This document shows positions 33,042-41,833 of a stretch of DNA of 64,000 nucleotides, one piece after another (position 1 is the first letter of the stretch; every line of letters starts with the position of its first letter). The notes below the pieces were generated by a model. It saw only the letters and a program-made list of their open reading frames with translations, was not told the origin of the DNA and searched no databases. The stretch covers positions 124,001 to 188,000 of the forward strand of contig NZ_CP030139.2 in NCBI RefSeq assembly GCF_003846445.2. The letters are read 5' to 3'. The translations under genes and the position numbers were made by a program. The DNA is from Synechococcus elongatus PCC 11801 (GTDB lineage Bacteria; Cyanobacteriota; Cyanobacteriia; Synechococcales; Synechococcaceae).

Positions 33042-34511
33042 GTGCTCTTTCAAAGCTACGATCCGGGGGACTTCTACGACGAGCTGTTCCTTGCTGCTGG
33101 ACAACCACGGCCTGAAGCAGAGCTTCTAGTGCGCAAGGTGGATTCTCTACCGGTTGAAGAAATCCAGCGTCGGCAGCAACTTGCCCAAAACTTCCTGATG
33201 AAAATGGGTGCCACCTTTAATGTCTATGGTGCAGAAGGCGGCATTGAGCGCATTATTCCCTTTGATATTATTCCGCGCTTAATGAATGCTACTGAATGGT
33301 GGCCCTTAGAGCGAGGCTTAAAGCAGCGAATTACAGCGCTTAACTGCTTTCTACAAGATGTATATAACGACCAAAAAATTCTCAAGGATCGGGTGATTCC
33401 TGAGGAGTTAATTCTTTCGGCAAATGGTTTTCTTAAACCCTGTATTGGCCTAAAGCCACCCCATGGAATTTGGTGCCATATTGCTGGCATTGATATGGTG
33501 CGCGATCGCGATGGTGCTTGGTACGTTCTTGAAGATAATGTCCGCTGTCCCTCTGGTGTTTCCTATTTCTTGGAAAACCGCCAAGTGATGAAGCGAACCT
33601 TCCCTGAGGTGTTCAACCGAGGTGGGGTTTTACCGGTTGATGAATATCCGGGACATCTGCTAGATACGCTGCTCCATTTAGCGCCGGATCAAGTTGATAA
33701 TCCAACGGTTGTTGTCCTCAGTCCTGGCATCTACAATTCAGCCTATTTTGAACATGCCTATCTCGCCCAGAAAATGGGTGCAGAGTTAGTTGAAGGTCGG
33801 GATTTAGTCATTGCTGATGGCTATTTACAAATGCGGACAACCCGTGGACTGAAGCGGGTGGATGTCATTTATCGGCGGATTGATGATGACTTTATTGACC
33901 CACTTGCATTCCGACCAGATTCGCTCTTGGGTATTCCGGGCTTGCTGGAAGTCTATCGCCAGGGGCGTGTGGCGATCGCCAATGCCTTGGGGACAGGAGT
34001 TGCTGACGATAAGGTGATCTACACCTATGTACCGGCGATGATTCGTTATTACCTCGGTGAAGATCCGATTTTGGATAACGTACCGACTTATCTCTGTTGG
34101 GAAGAAGACCAGCGGGCTTATGTCCTGGATCACCTCGATGAGCTCGTGGTCAAAGCAGCCGGTGAGTCCGGAGGCTACGGCATGTTAATTGGTTCGCAGG
34201 CCAGTGAAGAAGAGCGTCAAAAATTTGCTCGCTTAATTCAGGAAAATCCGCGTAACTACATTGCCCAGAAGACTCTGAGCTTGTCGCGATCGCCCACATT
34301 AATTGATGGTGAGCTAGTCGGCTGTCATGTTGATCTACGGCCTTATATTCTCTGTGGCGAAACGATCAATGTAACCCCTGGCGGCTTTACAAGAGTTGCC
34401 ATGCGGAAAGGGTCATTGGTTGTGAATTCCTCTCAAGGAGGCGGCAGCAAAGATACTTGGGTATTGACTGATGCCGGAGATTTAAATTCTACCCAAGTTC
34501 AAGTGCAATAA
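33042..34511 (+). CDS. Circularly permuted ATP-grasp ligase of the Anbu module
   Basis: A 489-residue protein of the circularly permuted ATP-grasp group (DUF404/DUF407). Conserved blocks are LEDNVRCPSGVSYFLENR, VVLSPGIYNSAYFEHAYLAQ, DVIYRRIDDDFIDPLAF, GVADDKVIYTYVP and VVKAAGESGGYGML. ATP-grasp enzymes join a carboxylate to an amine; this group has been predicted to make peptide or amide bonds as part of a module with alpha-E, transglutaminase and Anbu genes. The substrate is unknown. It starts at GTG 33042 behind GGGGTGAG. The alpha-E gene follows after 19 bp. Confidence 0.93.
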   Translation: MLFQSYDPGDFYDELFLAAGQPRPEAELLVRKVDSLPVEEIQRRQQLAQNFLMKMGATFNVYGAEGGIERIIPFDIIPRLMNATEWWPLERGLKQRITALNCFLQDVYNDQKILKDRVIPEELILSANGFLKPCIGLKPPHGIWCHIAGIDMVRDRDGAWYVLEDNVRCPSGVSYFLENRQVMKRTFPEVFNRGGVLPVDEYPGHLLDTLLHLAPDQVDNPTVVVLSPGIYNSAYFEHAYLAQKMGAELVEGRDLVIADGYLQMRTTRGLKRVDVIYRRIDDDFIDPLAFRPDSLLGIPGLLEVYRQGRVAIANALGTGVADDKVIYTYVPAMIRYYLGEDPILDNVPTYLCWEEDQRAYVLDHLDELVVKAAGESGGYGMLIGSQASEEERQKFARLIQENPRNYIAQKTLSLSRSPTLIDGELVGCHVDLRPYILCGETINVTPGGFTRVAMRKGSLVVNSSQGGGSKDTWVLTDAGDLNSTQVQVQ

Positions 34512-34530
34512 CACCCTAGGAGGCTGTCTG

Positions 34531-35487
34531 ATGCTGAGCCGAGTTGCTGACTCAATCTATTGGCTGAATCGCTATATCGAGAGAGCTGAGAATATTGCTC
34601 GTTTTGTAGATGTTAACTTCAGCTTGAATCTGGATATTGGTTCCAATACTTCTCAGCAATGGGAACCTCTGATTATTACAACTGGCGATCATGATCTATT
34701 CCGCGATCGCTATGGCGAAGCTACAGAAGAAAATGTACTCAAATTTTTGACCTTCGATCGCAACTATCCCAATTCAATCTTGAGTTGCCTAGCAGCTGCT
34801 CGGGAAAATGCACGATCAATCCGCGAGATCATCTCCTCAGAAATGTGGGAGCAGGTTAACTCGTTTTACTGGATGGTTCAGGACACCTCTAAACAGATTG
34901 ATGAGGTGGATCTCCCGCGCTTTTTCCAAGAGGTTAAGATGGCGAGCCATCTCTTTGCAGGAGTGATGGATGCGACGCTCTCTCACAATGAGGGCTGGCA
35001 CTTTGGTCATCTCGGACGGATGTTGGAGCGAGCTGATAAAACTGCACGCATCTTGGATGTTAAGTACTTCATCCTGCTCCCTTCACCCCAGGATGTGGGG
35101 ACACTGCTCGATGAGTTGCAGTGGATTGCCTTATTGCGATCCGCCAGTGCCTATGAAATGTATCGCAAACAGGGAAGACGACGTATTACCCCCTTGGGCG
35201 TAGCGGAGTTTTTAATCCTGAATCCGATTTTCCCCCGGTCTATTCGTCATTCCTTAGGTCGCGTCGAGTCTTCACTGCATAAGATTTGTGGCACGCCAGC
35301 AGGCACTTGGTCGAACTTGGCACAACGAGCGATCGGACGCCTGAGCGCTGAACTTGGCTATCTAACCATGTCTGAAATTTTTGATATTGGTCTGCACGAA
35401 TTTCTAGATGATTTGGAACAGAAAATGAACCACGTCGATCAGCAAATTTTTGAAACGTTCTTTACGCTGGACGCGATCGCGGCTTAA
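34531..35487 (+). CDS. Alpha-E domain protein (DUF403)
   Basis: A 318-residue all-helical protein with the alpha-E family start MLSRVADSIYWLNRYIERAE and the later blocks LGRMLERADKTARILDVKYF and MYRKQGRRRITPLGVAEFLI. A strong ribosome site (TAGGAGG) precedes ATG 34531. The protein accompanies circularly permuted ATP-grasp ligases and may form a peptide-tagging complex with them. No catalytic residues are known to me. The transglutaminase gene follows after 4 bp. Confidence 0.93.
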   Translation: MLSRVADSIYWLNRYIERAENIARFVDVNFSLNLDIGSNTSQQWEPLIITTGDHDLFRDRYGEATEENVLKFLTFDRNYPNSILSCLAAARENARSIREIISSEMWEQVNSFYWMVQDTSKQIDEVDLPRFFQEVKMASHLFAGVMDATLSHNEGWHFGHLGRMLERADKTARILDVKYFILLPSPQDVGTLLDELQWIALLRSASAYEMYRKQGRRRITPLGVAEFLILNPIFPRSIRHSLGRVESSLHKICGTPAGTWSNLAQRAIGRLSAELGYLTMSEIFDIGLHEFLDDLEQKMNHVDQQIFETFFTLDAIAA

Positions 35488-35491
35488 CCGA

Positions 35492-36355
35492 ATGCCTCAC
35501 TTTCGCATTCAGCATCAGATTGAGTATCGCTACGATGCTCCGGTGGAGTTGCAGCCCCATTGGATTCGACTCCAGCCTCGAGGCAATCACTTCCAGCAAC
35601 TCCGCTCCTTCCAATTACAAATTCATCCCCAGCCCAATCGCCTGTTTGAGGTGCAGGAGTTGGATGGTAACCTCTGCCAGCGCGCTTGGTTCGATCGCCC
35701 CAGCGATCACTTCAAGCTGCAAGCGATTGCAGAAGTGGTGACCTGTCTCGACAACCCCTTTGAGTTCCTGCTGGAACCTTGGGCCATTCGTTTACCCCTG
35801 CGATCTGAAGCCCAGTCCCAGCACGATCGCCTAGCGCCCTACCGCTGCAGCCTCTTGCCCGGTGGCTTTGATCCGGCTTGTGTCCGCCTCGCCCAACAGC
35901 TACTCGAACAGGCTAAGAACGACACCCTGTCCTTCCTGCTGCTGCTCAACCAATATTTGTACGAACGGATTCGCTATGTCCAGCGACCCTTTGGAGATCC
36001 TCGCTGGCCCGGTCAAACCCTTGCGCTGGGTCAAGGCTCTTGCCGCGATACGACGGTGCTCTTTCTCGAAGTTTGTCGGGTTGTGGGTCTGGCCGGTCGC
36101 TTTGTCAGTGGCTACCATTGGGGCGGGCCAGAGGCAGAAACGTTTGATCTGCATGCTTGGGCTGAGGTTTACTTGCCTGGTGCCGGTTGGCGTGGCTTCG
36201 ATCCCACCATCGGCTTGGCGACGGCAGAAGCCCATATCGCGATCGCTAGTGCGCCACTGCCCAGTCAAGCTGCCCCCACTGAGGGCAGCTACTACGGTCC
36301 TGGGATTAGCGCAACTCTGAGCTATCAAGTGGTACTGGTTCGCTTGTCGGACTGA
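35492..36355 (+). CDS. Transglutaminase-like cysteine peptidase of the Anbu module
   Basis: A 287-residue protein with an N-terminal bacterial transglutaminase-associated domain (FRIQHQIEYRYDAPVEL) and a transglutaminase core with the triad Cys184 (GQGSCRDTTVLF), His221 (DLHAWAEVY) and Asp237 (RGFDPTIG). Such proteins can cleave or form isopeptide bonds. ATG 35492 is 4 bp after the alpha-E stop; the longer frame from 35450 overlaps that gene. Its last 50 bp overlap the convergent Anbu gene. Confidence 0.92.
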   Translation: MPHFRIQHQIEYRYDAPVELQPHWIRLQPRGNHFQQLRSFQLQIHPQPNRLFEVQELDGNLCQRAWFDRPSDHFKLQAIAEVVTCLDNPFEFLLEPWAIRLPLRSEAQSQHDRLAPYRCSLLPGGFDPACVRLAQQLLEQAKNDTLSFLLLLNQYLYERIRYVQRPFGDPRWPGQTLALGQGSCRDTTVLFLEVCRVVGLAGRFVSGYHWGGPEAETFDLHAWAEVYLPGAGWRGFDPTIGLATAEAHIAIASAPLPSQAAPTEGSYYGPGISATLSYQVVLVRLSD

Positions 36356-37100
36356 GCGATCGCGGCAGATGTTGGCTCCATTCGATGTCTGGTAGCCGCA
36401 TGAATGCATCCTTGAGGGAAATTTCCCAGCGGCGACGCATTTCCACGAGGTACTCATGCCCTGCAGGGAATTGCACGAGCATCGGTGCAACGAAGCTGTC
36501 GCGCTCGTAGCGGGCGAGGTTGAGGGGCGGTCCCACCGAGAGGTTTGATCGCATGGTGGAATCGAGGGACATCAAGGCACATTTGGCAGCCATGTCCAGC
36601 GAGGTCTCGAAACTGATCGTGCGATCGAGAATTGGCTTGCCGTACTTGGTTTCGCCGATCTGGAGATAGGGTGTCTCGGGCGTGGCGTGGATGCAGTTGC
36701 CTTGGCCGTAGATCAAGTACAGCTCGATCGGCCCACCCCGAATCTGGCCACCCAGCAAGAAGTTGCAGTAGAAGTCAATGCCATCCTGCTTCAACCAGTT
36801 GCGATCGCTCTCTTGCAGCTGCCGCACTTTTTGCCCCAGATAGCGGGCCAAGTCATACATCGTGGGCAGGGTGTGCAGATTGAGGTCGGAATGCCCGGCC
36901 AAATCGCGGCGGAGTTGGCTGAGAACTGCTTGGGTAATCGACAAGTTGCCCGAGCAACAGATGACGATGGTGCGATCGCCCGCCAGCGAAAAGTCAAACA
37001 GCTTTTGATAGGTCGAGATGTAATCAATCCCCGCATTGGTGCGAGAATCGGCCGCCATGATCAGGCCAGCTTGGGTAACGATGCCGAGGCAATAGGTCAT
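36306..37100 (-). CDS. Anbu, HslV/proteasome-like self-compartmentalising protease
   Basis: A 264-residue protein of the Anbu family (ancestral beta subunit, COG3484). Met1 is followed by the presumed N-terminal nucleophile Thr2 (MTYCLGIV), with Asp18 (AADSRTNAG, Asp17 in proteasome numbering) and Lys33 (TYQKLFDF) completing the Thr-type active site. The central motif IYGQGNCIHATPETPYLQIG and ALMSLDSTMRSNLSVGPP are family-typical. Anbu rings are described as peptidases of uncertain substrate, usually encoded with ATP-grasp, alpha-E and transglutaminase genes, as here. It is transcribed towards them, overlapping the transglutaminase end by 50 bp. No NtcA-type -10 fits its own upstream side. 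Confidence 0.93.
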   Translation of the reverse strand: MTYCLGIVTQAGLIMAADSRTNAGIDYISTYQKLFDFSLAGDRTIVICCSGNLSITQAVLSQLRRDLAGHSDLNLHTLPTMYDLARYLGQKVRQLQESDRNWLKQDGIDFYCNFLLGGQIRGGPIELYLIYGQGNCIHATPETPYLQIGETKYGKPILDRTISFETSLDMAAKCALMSLDSTMRSNLSVGPPLNLARYERDSFVAPMLVQFPAGHEYLVEMRRRWEISLKDAFMRLPDIEWSQHLPRSLSPTSEPVPLDSSELR

Positions 37101-37140
37101 GCAAAGGGGGGGAAGCGGACAGAAACACGCACGGATCCAA

Positions 37141-37220
37141 CTTGCAACAGATTAGGGGAAGTCAGTGCTCACCACAAACTTGAATAAGACTTGCAACAAC
37201 GTTGAGACTGCGCTTGCAAA
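37141..37220. repeat. Three CTTGCAA direct repeats upstream of Anbu
   Basis: CTTGCAAC at 37141-37148 and 37190-37197 and CTTGCAAA at 37213-37220 in the 194-bp divergent spacer between Anbu and the ParB-like gene (spacings 49 and 23 bp). They could be binding sites for a regulator of Anbu. Confidence 0.5.
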
Positions 37221-37222
37221 CA

Positions 37223-37271
37223 GTATTCGCAGCTACGAATTAAAAGTCAGTCCCGACCTAGCTTTGGATGT
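37223..37271 (+). promoter_or_regulatory. NtcA-activated (class II) promoter of the ParB-like gene
   Basis: GTA (37223-37225), eight bases, TAC (37234-37236), exactly 22 bases, then TAGCTT (37259-37264), a perfect GTA-N8-TAC-N22-TAN3T match. The predicted start is 37271, which leaves a 24-base leader with GAGGG before ATG 37295. The site centre falls at -41.5. Confidence 0.75.
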
Positions 37272-37294
37272 TAAGCACTTTGAGGGCTAACGCG

Positions 37295-37798
37295 ATGCCC
37301 ATACTGACCGCCCCCACCTGCTGGTTGCCCAGCGAGCAGGAATATGAGCGCTTTCGCCAAAGCCTCCCCTATCCCGAATGTGATGAACAGTTTCGGTTCT
37401 ATCGCCGGGTCTGGAGTGTTGCTAAGGCGAAGTTTTTGATTGCTCAAGGTCAGGTTGCCTGCCTGCGGAATCACATCCATGTGCCCGCCATGGCGCGCTT
37501 TGAGGGCATCGACTATCCCCATCCTGAACAACCCAGTCCCTTCCGCGACAAGAACCGGCTGGCGCAGGGACGTTCCATCAATGACCTACGGATCGATCGC
37601 GCGCTCAAAGGCCTGGAGCAATTTGACCTCAGTCGGCCTTTGATTGTCGCCCAAGCACGTCAGGAGCATCCGGAAACCGTGTTACCGGTTTTGATCGACG
37701 GGGGACATCGTTTGCGCTACGCCTTTCTGTCTCGCATTTCGCATTTGTCGGCTTATCTCTTGACGCCAGAACAAACCCAGTGGATTGAGCTGCCCTAG
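37295..37798 (+). CDS. ParB/sulfiredoxin-fold-like protein next to Anbu
   Basis: A 167-residue protein. The C-terminal half contains LPVLIDGGHRLRYAFLSRIS, resembling the DGxHR nucleotide-binding motif of ParB-N/sulfiredoxin-like folds, preceded by INDLRIDRALKGLEQFDLSRP. The N-terminal 80 residues are aromatic and unassigned. ATG 37295 has GAGGG at the right distance and fits the predicted NtcA-dependent start at 37271; ATG 37268 would lie upstream of the transcript start. Function unknown. I infer membership in the nitrogen-regulated Anbu region from the promoter and position. Confidence 0.78.
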   Translation: MPILTAPTCWLPSEQEYERFRQSLPYPECDEQFRFYRRVWSVAKAKFLIAQGQVACLRNHIHVPAMARFEGIDYPHPEQPSPFRDKNRLAQGRSINDLRIDRALKGLEQFDLSRPLIVAQARQEHPETVLPVLIDGGHRLRYAFLSRISHLSAYLLTPEQTQWIELP

Positions 37799-37938
37799 CC
37801 CTTGGGACCGAGACCTGCGCGTCCTTCAATGAACTGTCGTGGCAGCGAGAGGTCTGCGATCTTAGGCCGGCCAAGCTTCAGAACGGGCGGAGGGCGATCG
37901 CGGTACCATACGCCATGAATGCAGCTAGATGGTGAGCG

Positions 37939-38130
37939 ATGGCTTTGGATGAGTTGACACCACTGTGGGAACGGATTCAGAAAGATCCGATCGCTTTTGG
38001 GGCAGGACTCCTCAGTGCAGTGCTTCAGCAATCGCCGCAACAAGAGCCGTGGCGATCGTGGCTAGCCAGTCGTGGCGCATCGACGACGACTGCTTCATCG
38101 ACCCGACCCACTCCCATCCCTTTTGATTAG
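37939..38130 (+). CDS. Small hypothetical protein
   Basis: A 63-residue frame from ATG 37939. The N-terminal 40 residues look helical (LTPLWERIQKDPIAFGAGLLSAVLQQ), followed by a Ser/Thr/Pro-rich tail. No family recognised. It lies 5 bp before the oxidoreductase gene, which supports co-transcription. Confidence 0.5.
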   Translation: MALDELTPLWERIQKDPIAFGAGLLSAVLQQSPQQEPWRSWLASRGASTTTASSTRPTPIPFD

Positions 38131-38134
38131 CCCC

Positions 38135-39250
38135 ATGCGCCCATTTGATGCCCGTCAGCCACTGCGTGTGGCGGTGCTTGGAACGGGGTTTGGAGCGAAG
38201 GTTCATATTCCAGCTCTGCAGCACCATTCTGAAACAACGGTGCAGGCGGTTTACCATCGCCGGCCGGAGCAAGCTGCTGCGATCGCCCAACAATTTGGCA
38301 TCCCCTCGGCCTACAGCGATCTCGAAGCGTTACTGGCCGATCCCGCGATCGAAGCCGTCACGATCGCCAGCCCGCCGTTTTTGCACTACTCCATGGCTTG
38401 GGCGGCGCTCTCGGCGGGGAAGTCAGTCCTGCTCGAAAAGCCGACCACCCTCAATGTCGAAGAAGCCCGCGCTCTCTGGAAACTGGCGAGTAGTCAAAGC
38501 TTGACGGTCACGCTCGACTTTGAATATCGCTTTGTGCCGGCCTGGCAGTATGTGGCTGAACTACTAGCAGAAGGCGCGATCGGGCAGCCCTGGCTGGTTA
38601 AACTCGATTGGCTCATGTCTAGCCGAGCTGATGCCAGTCGCCCTTGGAATTGGTACGCTCAGCGATCGCAGGGGGGCGGAGCTCTTGGGGCTTTAGGCAG
38701 CCACAGCTTTGACTACCTGGCGTGGTTATTGGGTCCAGCTCGGCGGTTGCAAGCTCGGTTGTTTACTGCGATTCAAGAACGACCTGATCCCAGTGATGGC
38801 CAGTTAAAGCCTGTCGATTCCGACGACACGGATCTGATTCAGTTGGAATTAGCCAACGGCGTTCCGTGCCAAATCAGCCTGAGTTCTGTCTGCCGTCAGG
38901 GTCGTGGTCACTGGCTGGAAGTCTATGGCGATCGCGGCACCCTCATTCTGGGCAGCAGCAATCAAAAGGACTACGTCCACGGCTTTCAGGTTTGGTTTGC
39001 TGCGGCTGGGCAGGAGCTGCAAGCGTTGAGCATCCCAAGCCGACTAGCATTCCCGCAGGAATTTGCCGATGGCCGCCTAGCGCCGGTGCTCCGAGTGGTC
39101 GATCACTGGCTGGCGGATATTCGCTGTGGTGAGATGACAGCGCCCAGCCTCAGGGAAGGGCTGTACTCGCAGTTGTTGATTGATCTCTGCTGGCAGTCGC
39201 AGCGGAGTGGCGAGTGGCAAACCATCCCTGAGTTGAGTCGTCTGCTGTAG
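38135..39250 (+). CDS. Gfo/Idh/MocA family oxidoreductase
   Basis: A 371-residue NAD(P)-dependent oxidoreductase. The Rossmann motif is VLGTGFGAKVHIPAL, the conserved EKP block is SVLLEKPTTLNVEEA, and the catalytic-region motif is GGGALGALGSHSFDYLAWLLG with the His of the second domain. Substrates of the family are sugars, inositols and related compounds; this one cannot be specified. ATG 38135 (MRPFDARQPLRVAVLG) is chosen over the 21-residue extension. Confidence 0.9.
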   Translation: MRPFDARQPLRVAVLGTGFGAKVHIPALQHHSETTVQAVYHRRPEQAAAIAQQFGIPSAYSDLEALLADPAIEAVTIASPPFLHYSMAWAALSAGKSVLLEKPTTLNVEEARALWKLASSQSLTVTLDFEYRFVPAWQYVAELLAEGAIGQPWLVKLDWLMSSRADASRPWNWYAQRSQGGGALGALGSHSFDYLAWLLGPARRLQARLFTAIQERPDPSDGQLKPVDSDDTDLIQLELANGVPCQISLSSVCRQGRGHWLEVYGDRGTLILGSSNQKDYVHGFQVWFAAAGQELQALSIPSRLAFPQEFADGRLAPVLRVVDHWLADIRCGEMTAPSLREGLYSQLLIDLCWQSQRSGEWQTIPELSRLL

Positions 39251-39270
39251 TAAGCGTTCTGCTAGCGATG

Positions 39271-39309
39271 AGATCGCCTTACCAAACTAATTTTGGCTGG
39301 AGGCGATCT
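39271..39309. terminator. Bidirectional hairpin between convergent genes
   Basis: Perfect 9-bp stem AGATCGCCT (39271-39279) / AGGCGATCT (39301-39309) with a 21-base loop, between the oxidoreductase and proS ends. There is no long T-run. Confidence 0.55.
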
Positions 39310-39318
39310 TATCTGCCT

Positions 39319-41121
39319 TTAGGCGATCGCTTCTGCAATCCAACCCTGCAAGGTTTCGACCACCGCTTCCACTGCGATCGCACTCGATTCCTTGCTAGCC
39401 CGCTGCACCACCTCGACCTTGCCTTCCTTGAGCGATCGCCCTGTGACGATTCGATAGGGAATACCAATTAAGTCCGCATCTTTGAATTTGACGCCCGCCC
39501 GTTCATCGCGATCGTCGAGCAGCGTTTCGATGCCCGCAGCCGTCAGCTCCGCATAGATTTTCTCAGCCGCTGCGACTTGCTCCGCATCGGTGATGTTGGG
39601 AATTACCACCACCGCTTGATAGGGCGCGATCGCCACCGGCCAAATGATGCCGTCCTTGTCGTAGGACTGCTCCACTGCGGCTTGAGCCACCCGCGACACC
39701 CCAATGCCATAGCAACCCATCCAGAGTGGTTGTTCGGCACCACTTTCCGTCGTAAAGGTCGCCCCCATCGCTTGGGAGTATTTCAGCCCCAACTGGAAGA
39801 TATGACCGGCCTCAATTCCGCGAGCAGATTCCAAAACTTGGCTGGGGTCATGTTGAGCGCGATCGCCGACTAGGGCTGTCCGTAGATCTACGACCGCTGG
39901 TTTCGGGAAATTCGTTTCCCAATTGGCGCCAACCACATGGAAGTTGATCTCGTTGGCACCCGTCACAAAGTTCTGGAGATCGGCAGCTGTCGCATCCACC
40001 AAGCGCAGGAACTTGGGAATGACGCCCTCGTTTATTGCGATCGCCGCATCCGCCAGATTCGGGCCGAGATAACCGAGGGGCAACGGAGCCGCTGTCCATT
40101 TTTTCAGGGCTTCCGCATCTGGCACTGTCAGGGCAATCACGGTTTTAGCACCGTAGTCCGCCGCGCGACGGGTCAGCTCATTGGTCAGCTTGACCTCGTT
40201 GACGCTTTGGTCGCCACGAATGCTGATCAGAATGGGCAGCAGTTTGCCGTTATCGAAGACTGCTTGATAGAGAACTTGCTTCACTACCTGCGTTGGATCG
40301 GCTTGCAAGAACTCACAGAGAGTAGCGATCGTGTCAGTACCGACGGTTTCTCGCTTTTCAAAGGTCGTGAAGGGAGAGGCGATCGCTTCTGCAGGTAATG
40401 AGACAGCTTTCTCGACGTTGGCAGCGTAGCGCCCATCTTCCGTGTAGAGAATTTCGTCTTCGCCCGCATCTGCCAGAATCATAAATTCCTGTGAGGCGGA
40501 ACCGCCAATCGCCCCCGAATCCGCTTCAACCGCACGGAATTGCAGACCACAGCGCCGGAAAATATTGCGATAAGCCTGATCCATCGTCGCGTAGGTTTGG
40601 CGCAGGCTCTCCTCATCGGCATGGAAGGAATAGGCGTCCTTCATGATGAATTCGCGACCCCGCATCAGACCGAAGCGCGGCCGAATTTCATCCCGGAATT
40701 TCGTCTGAATTTGATAGAGGTTCTGGGGTAGCTGGCGATAGGAACGAATTAGATCCCGCGCCACCGCCGTGATCACTTCCTCATGGGTCGGCCCCAAGCC
40801 CAACTGCCGTTGCTGGCGATCGTCCAAGGAGAACATGATCCCCTCAGCTTTGGTGTAGGTTTCCCAACGGCCTGACTCTTGCCAGAGTTCCGCTGGCTGG
40901 AGTTGCGGCAACAAAGTTTCCTGTGCGCCGGTGGCGTCCATTTCTTCGCGCACAATCTGCGACACCTTGTGCAGCACCCGCCACATCAGCGGTAGGTAGG
41001 CATAGATACCGCTGGCAATCCGGCGGATGTAGCCCGCCCGCAAGAGCAATTTGTGACTGGGAATTTCCGCTTCGGCTGGATCCTCGCGGAGGGTCACAAA
41101 CAGCATCTGAGAAAGGCGCAT
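39319..41121 (-). CDS. proS: Prolyl-tRNA synthetase
   Basis: A 600-residue class II synthetase charging tRNA-Pro. It is the bacterial-type enzyme with the editing (INS) insertion between motifs 2 and 3. Motif 1 region is [15 protein letters not shown], motif 2 is [20 protein letters not shown], and motif 3 lies near [17 protein letters not shown] 41121 ([13 protein letters not shown]) is the family start; a 26-residue upstream extension has no support. It is divergent from the HTH gene. Confidence 0.95.
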   Translation of the reverse strand: MRLSQMLFVTLREDPAEAEIPSHKLLLRAGYIRRIASGIYAYLPLMWRVLHKVSQIVREEMDATGAQETLLPQLQPAELWQESGRWETYTKAEGIMFSLDDRQQRQLGLGPTHEEVITAVARDLIRSYRQLPQNLYQIQTKFRDEIRPRFGLMRGREFIMKDAYSFHADEESLRQTYATMDQAYRNIFRRCGLQFRAVEADSGAIGGSASQEFMILADAGEDEILYTEDGRYAANVEKAVSLPAEAIASPFTTFEKRETVGTDTIATLCEFLQADPTQVVKQVLYQAVFDNGKLLPILISIRGDQSVNEVKLTNELTRRAADYGAKTVIALTVPDAEALKKWTAAPLPLGYLGPNLADAAIAINEGVIPKFLRLVDATAADLQNFVTGANEINFHVVGANWETNFPKPAVVDLRTALVGDRAQHDPSQVLESARGIEAGHIFQLGLKYSQAMGATFTTESGAEQPLWMGCYGIGVSRVAQAAVEQSYDKDGIIWPVAIAPYQAVVVIPNITDAEQVAAAEKIYAELTAAGIETLLDDRDERAGVKFKDADLIGIPYRIVTGRSLKEGKVEVVQRASKESSAIAVEAVVETLQGWIAEAIA

Positions 41122-41327
41122 GGTGGCAATCTTGAGCAAAGAAGCACCCTTCAGCCTACCGTGCCCTTGGGTCGCTCCGTGCTGAAAAACCGATGTCACT
41201 CACGGTTGTTGAGTCGGTAATTCGGGGCTATTGAAGACTCCAGTGTGCGGAAAAATCCTGACATTTCAGGTCGATTCAGATTTTGCGTGGCACCCTGAAA
41301 GGCGGACTGCCAAGAAGAGGACCTACC

Positions 41328-41696
41328 ATGGCCATTCTCTGGAATCTCCCTCGGCTAGCACGCGATCGCAGCTTCAATGCAGCGTCTCTGGCTGAGGTGA
41401 CGGGGCTGCCGCTAACCTTGGTCGAAGGCTGGCTCCAACAGCGGTTGATGCCGCCGCTAACGGCTCACGAACTCGATCGCCTTTGCCAGGCGCTGAACTG
41501 TCAACCGGGCGATTTGCTGGTGGCGGATGCATCTGACCCAGCTGCGGACTGCGGTGGAGAGCAGTCCTGTCTGGACTCGCTCCTGGATGCCAAGCTGCAC
41601 ATTTTCCATGAAGAGATGAACGAGCATCTCACACGCTTACAGATCCTCGGCAATGAGGGAACTGCTGAGATCGATCCTGTTGGTTCCAGCGCCTAG
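41328..41696 (+). CDS. Cro/CI-like helix-turn-helix protein
   Basis: A 122-residue protein. Residues 12-65 form a helix-turn-helix of the HTH_26 (XRE) type (LAEVTGLPLTLVEGWLQQRL, then LDRLCQALNCQPGDLLV). The C-terminal 55 residues are acidic with an amphipathic helix (LDAKLHIFHEEMNEHLTRLQ) that may dimerise. ATG 41328 has AAGAAGAGG upstream. It is probably a transcription regulator with unknown target; the next gene on the same strand is a cNMP-binding protein 137 bp away. Confidence 0.82.
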   Translation: MAILWNLPRLARDRSFNAASLAEVTGLPLTLVEGWLQQRLMPPLTAHELDRLCQALNCQPGDLLVADASDPAADCGGEQSCLDSLLDAKLHIFHEEMNEHLTRLQILGNEGTAEIDPVGSSA

Positions 41697-41833
41697 TCAG
41701 TCATCGCCAGCTCTGCGATCGCAGTTAAATCCCATCGTCTTAACCCCTTCTGAATCTAAGCCTGCTATAGGTCGAAAAGGGTGTGATGCTCAGCGAGTAC
41801 CACGCCTAGCTGTTGCTGATTGGAGATGCTGTC

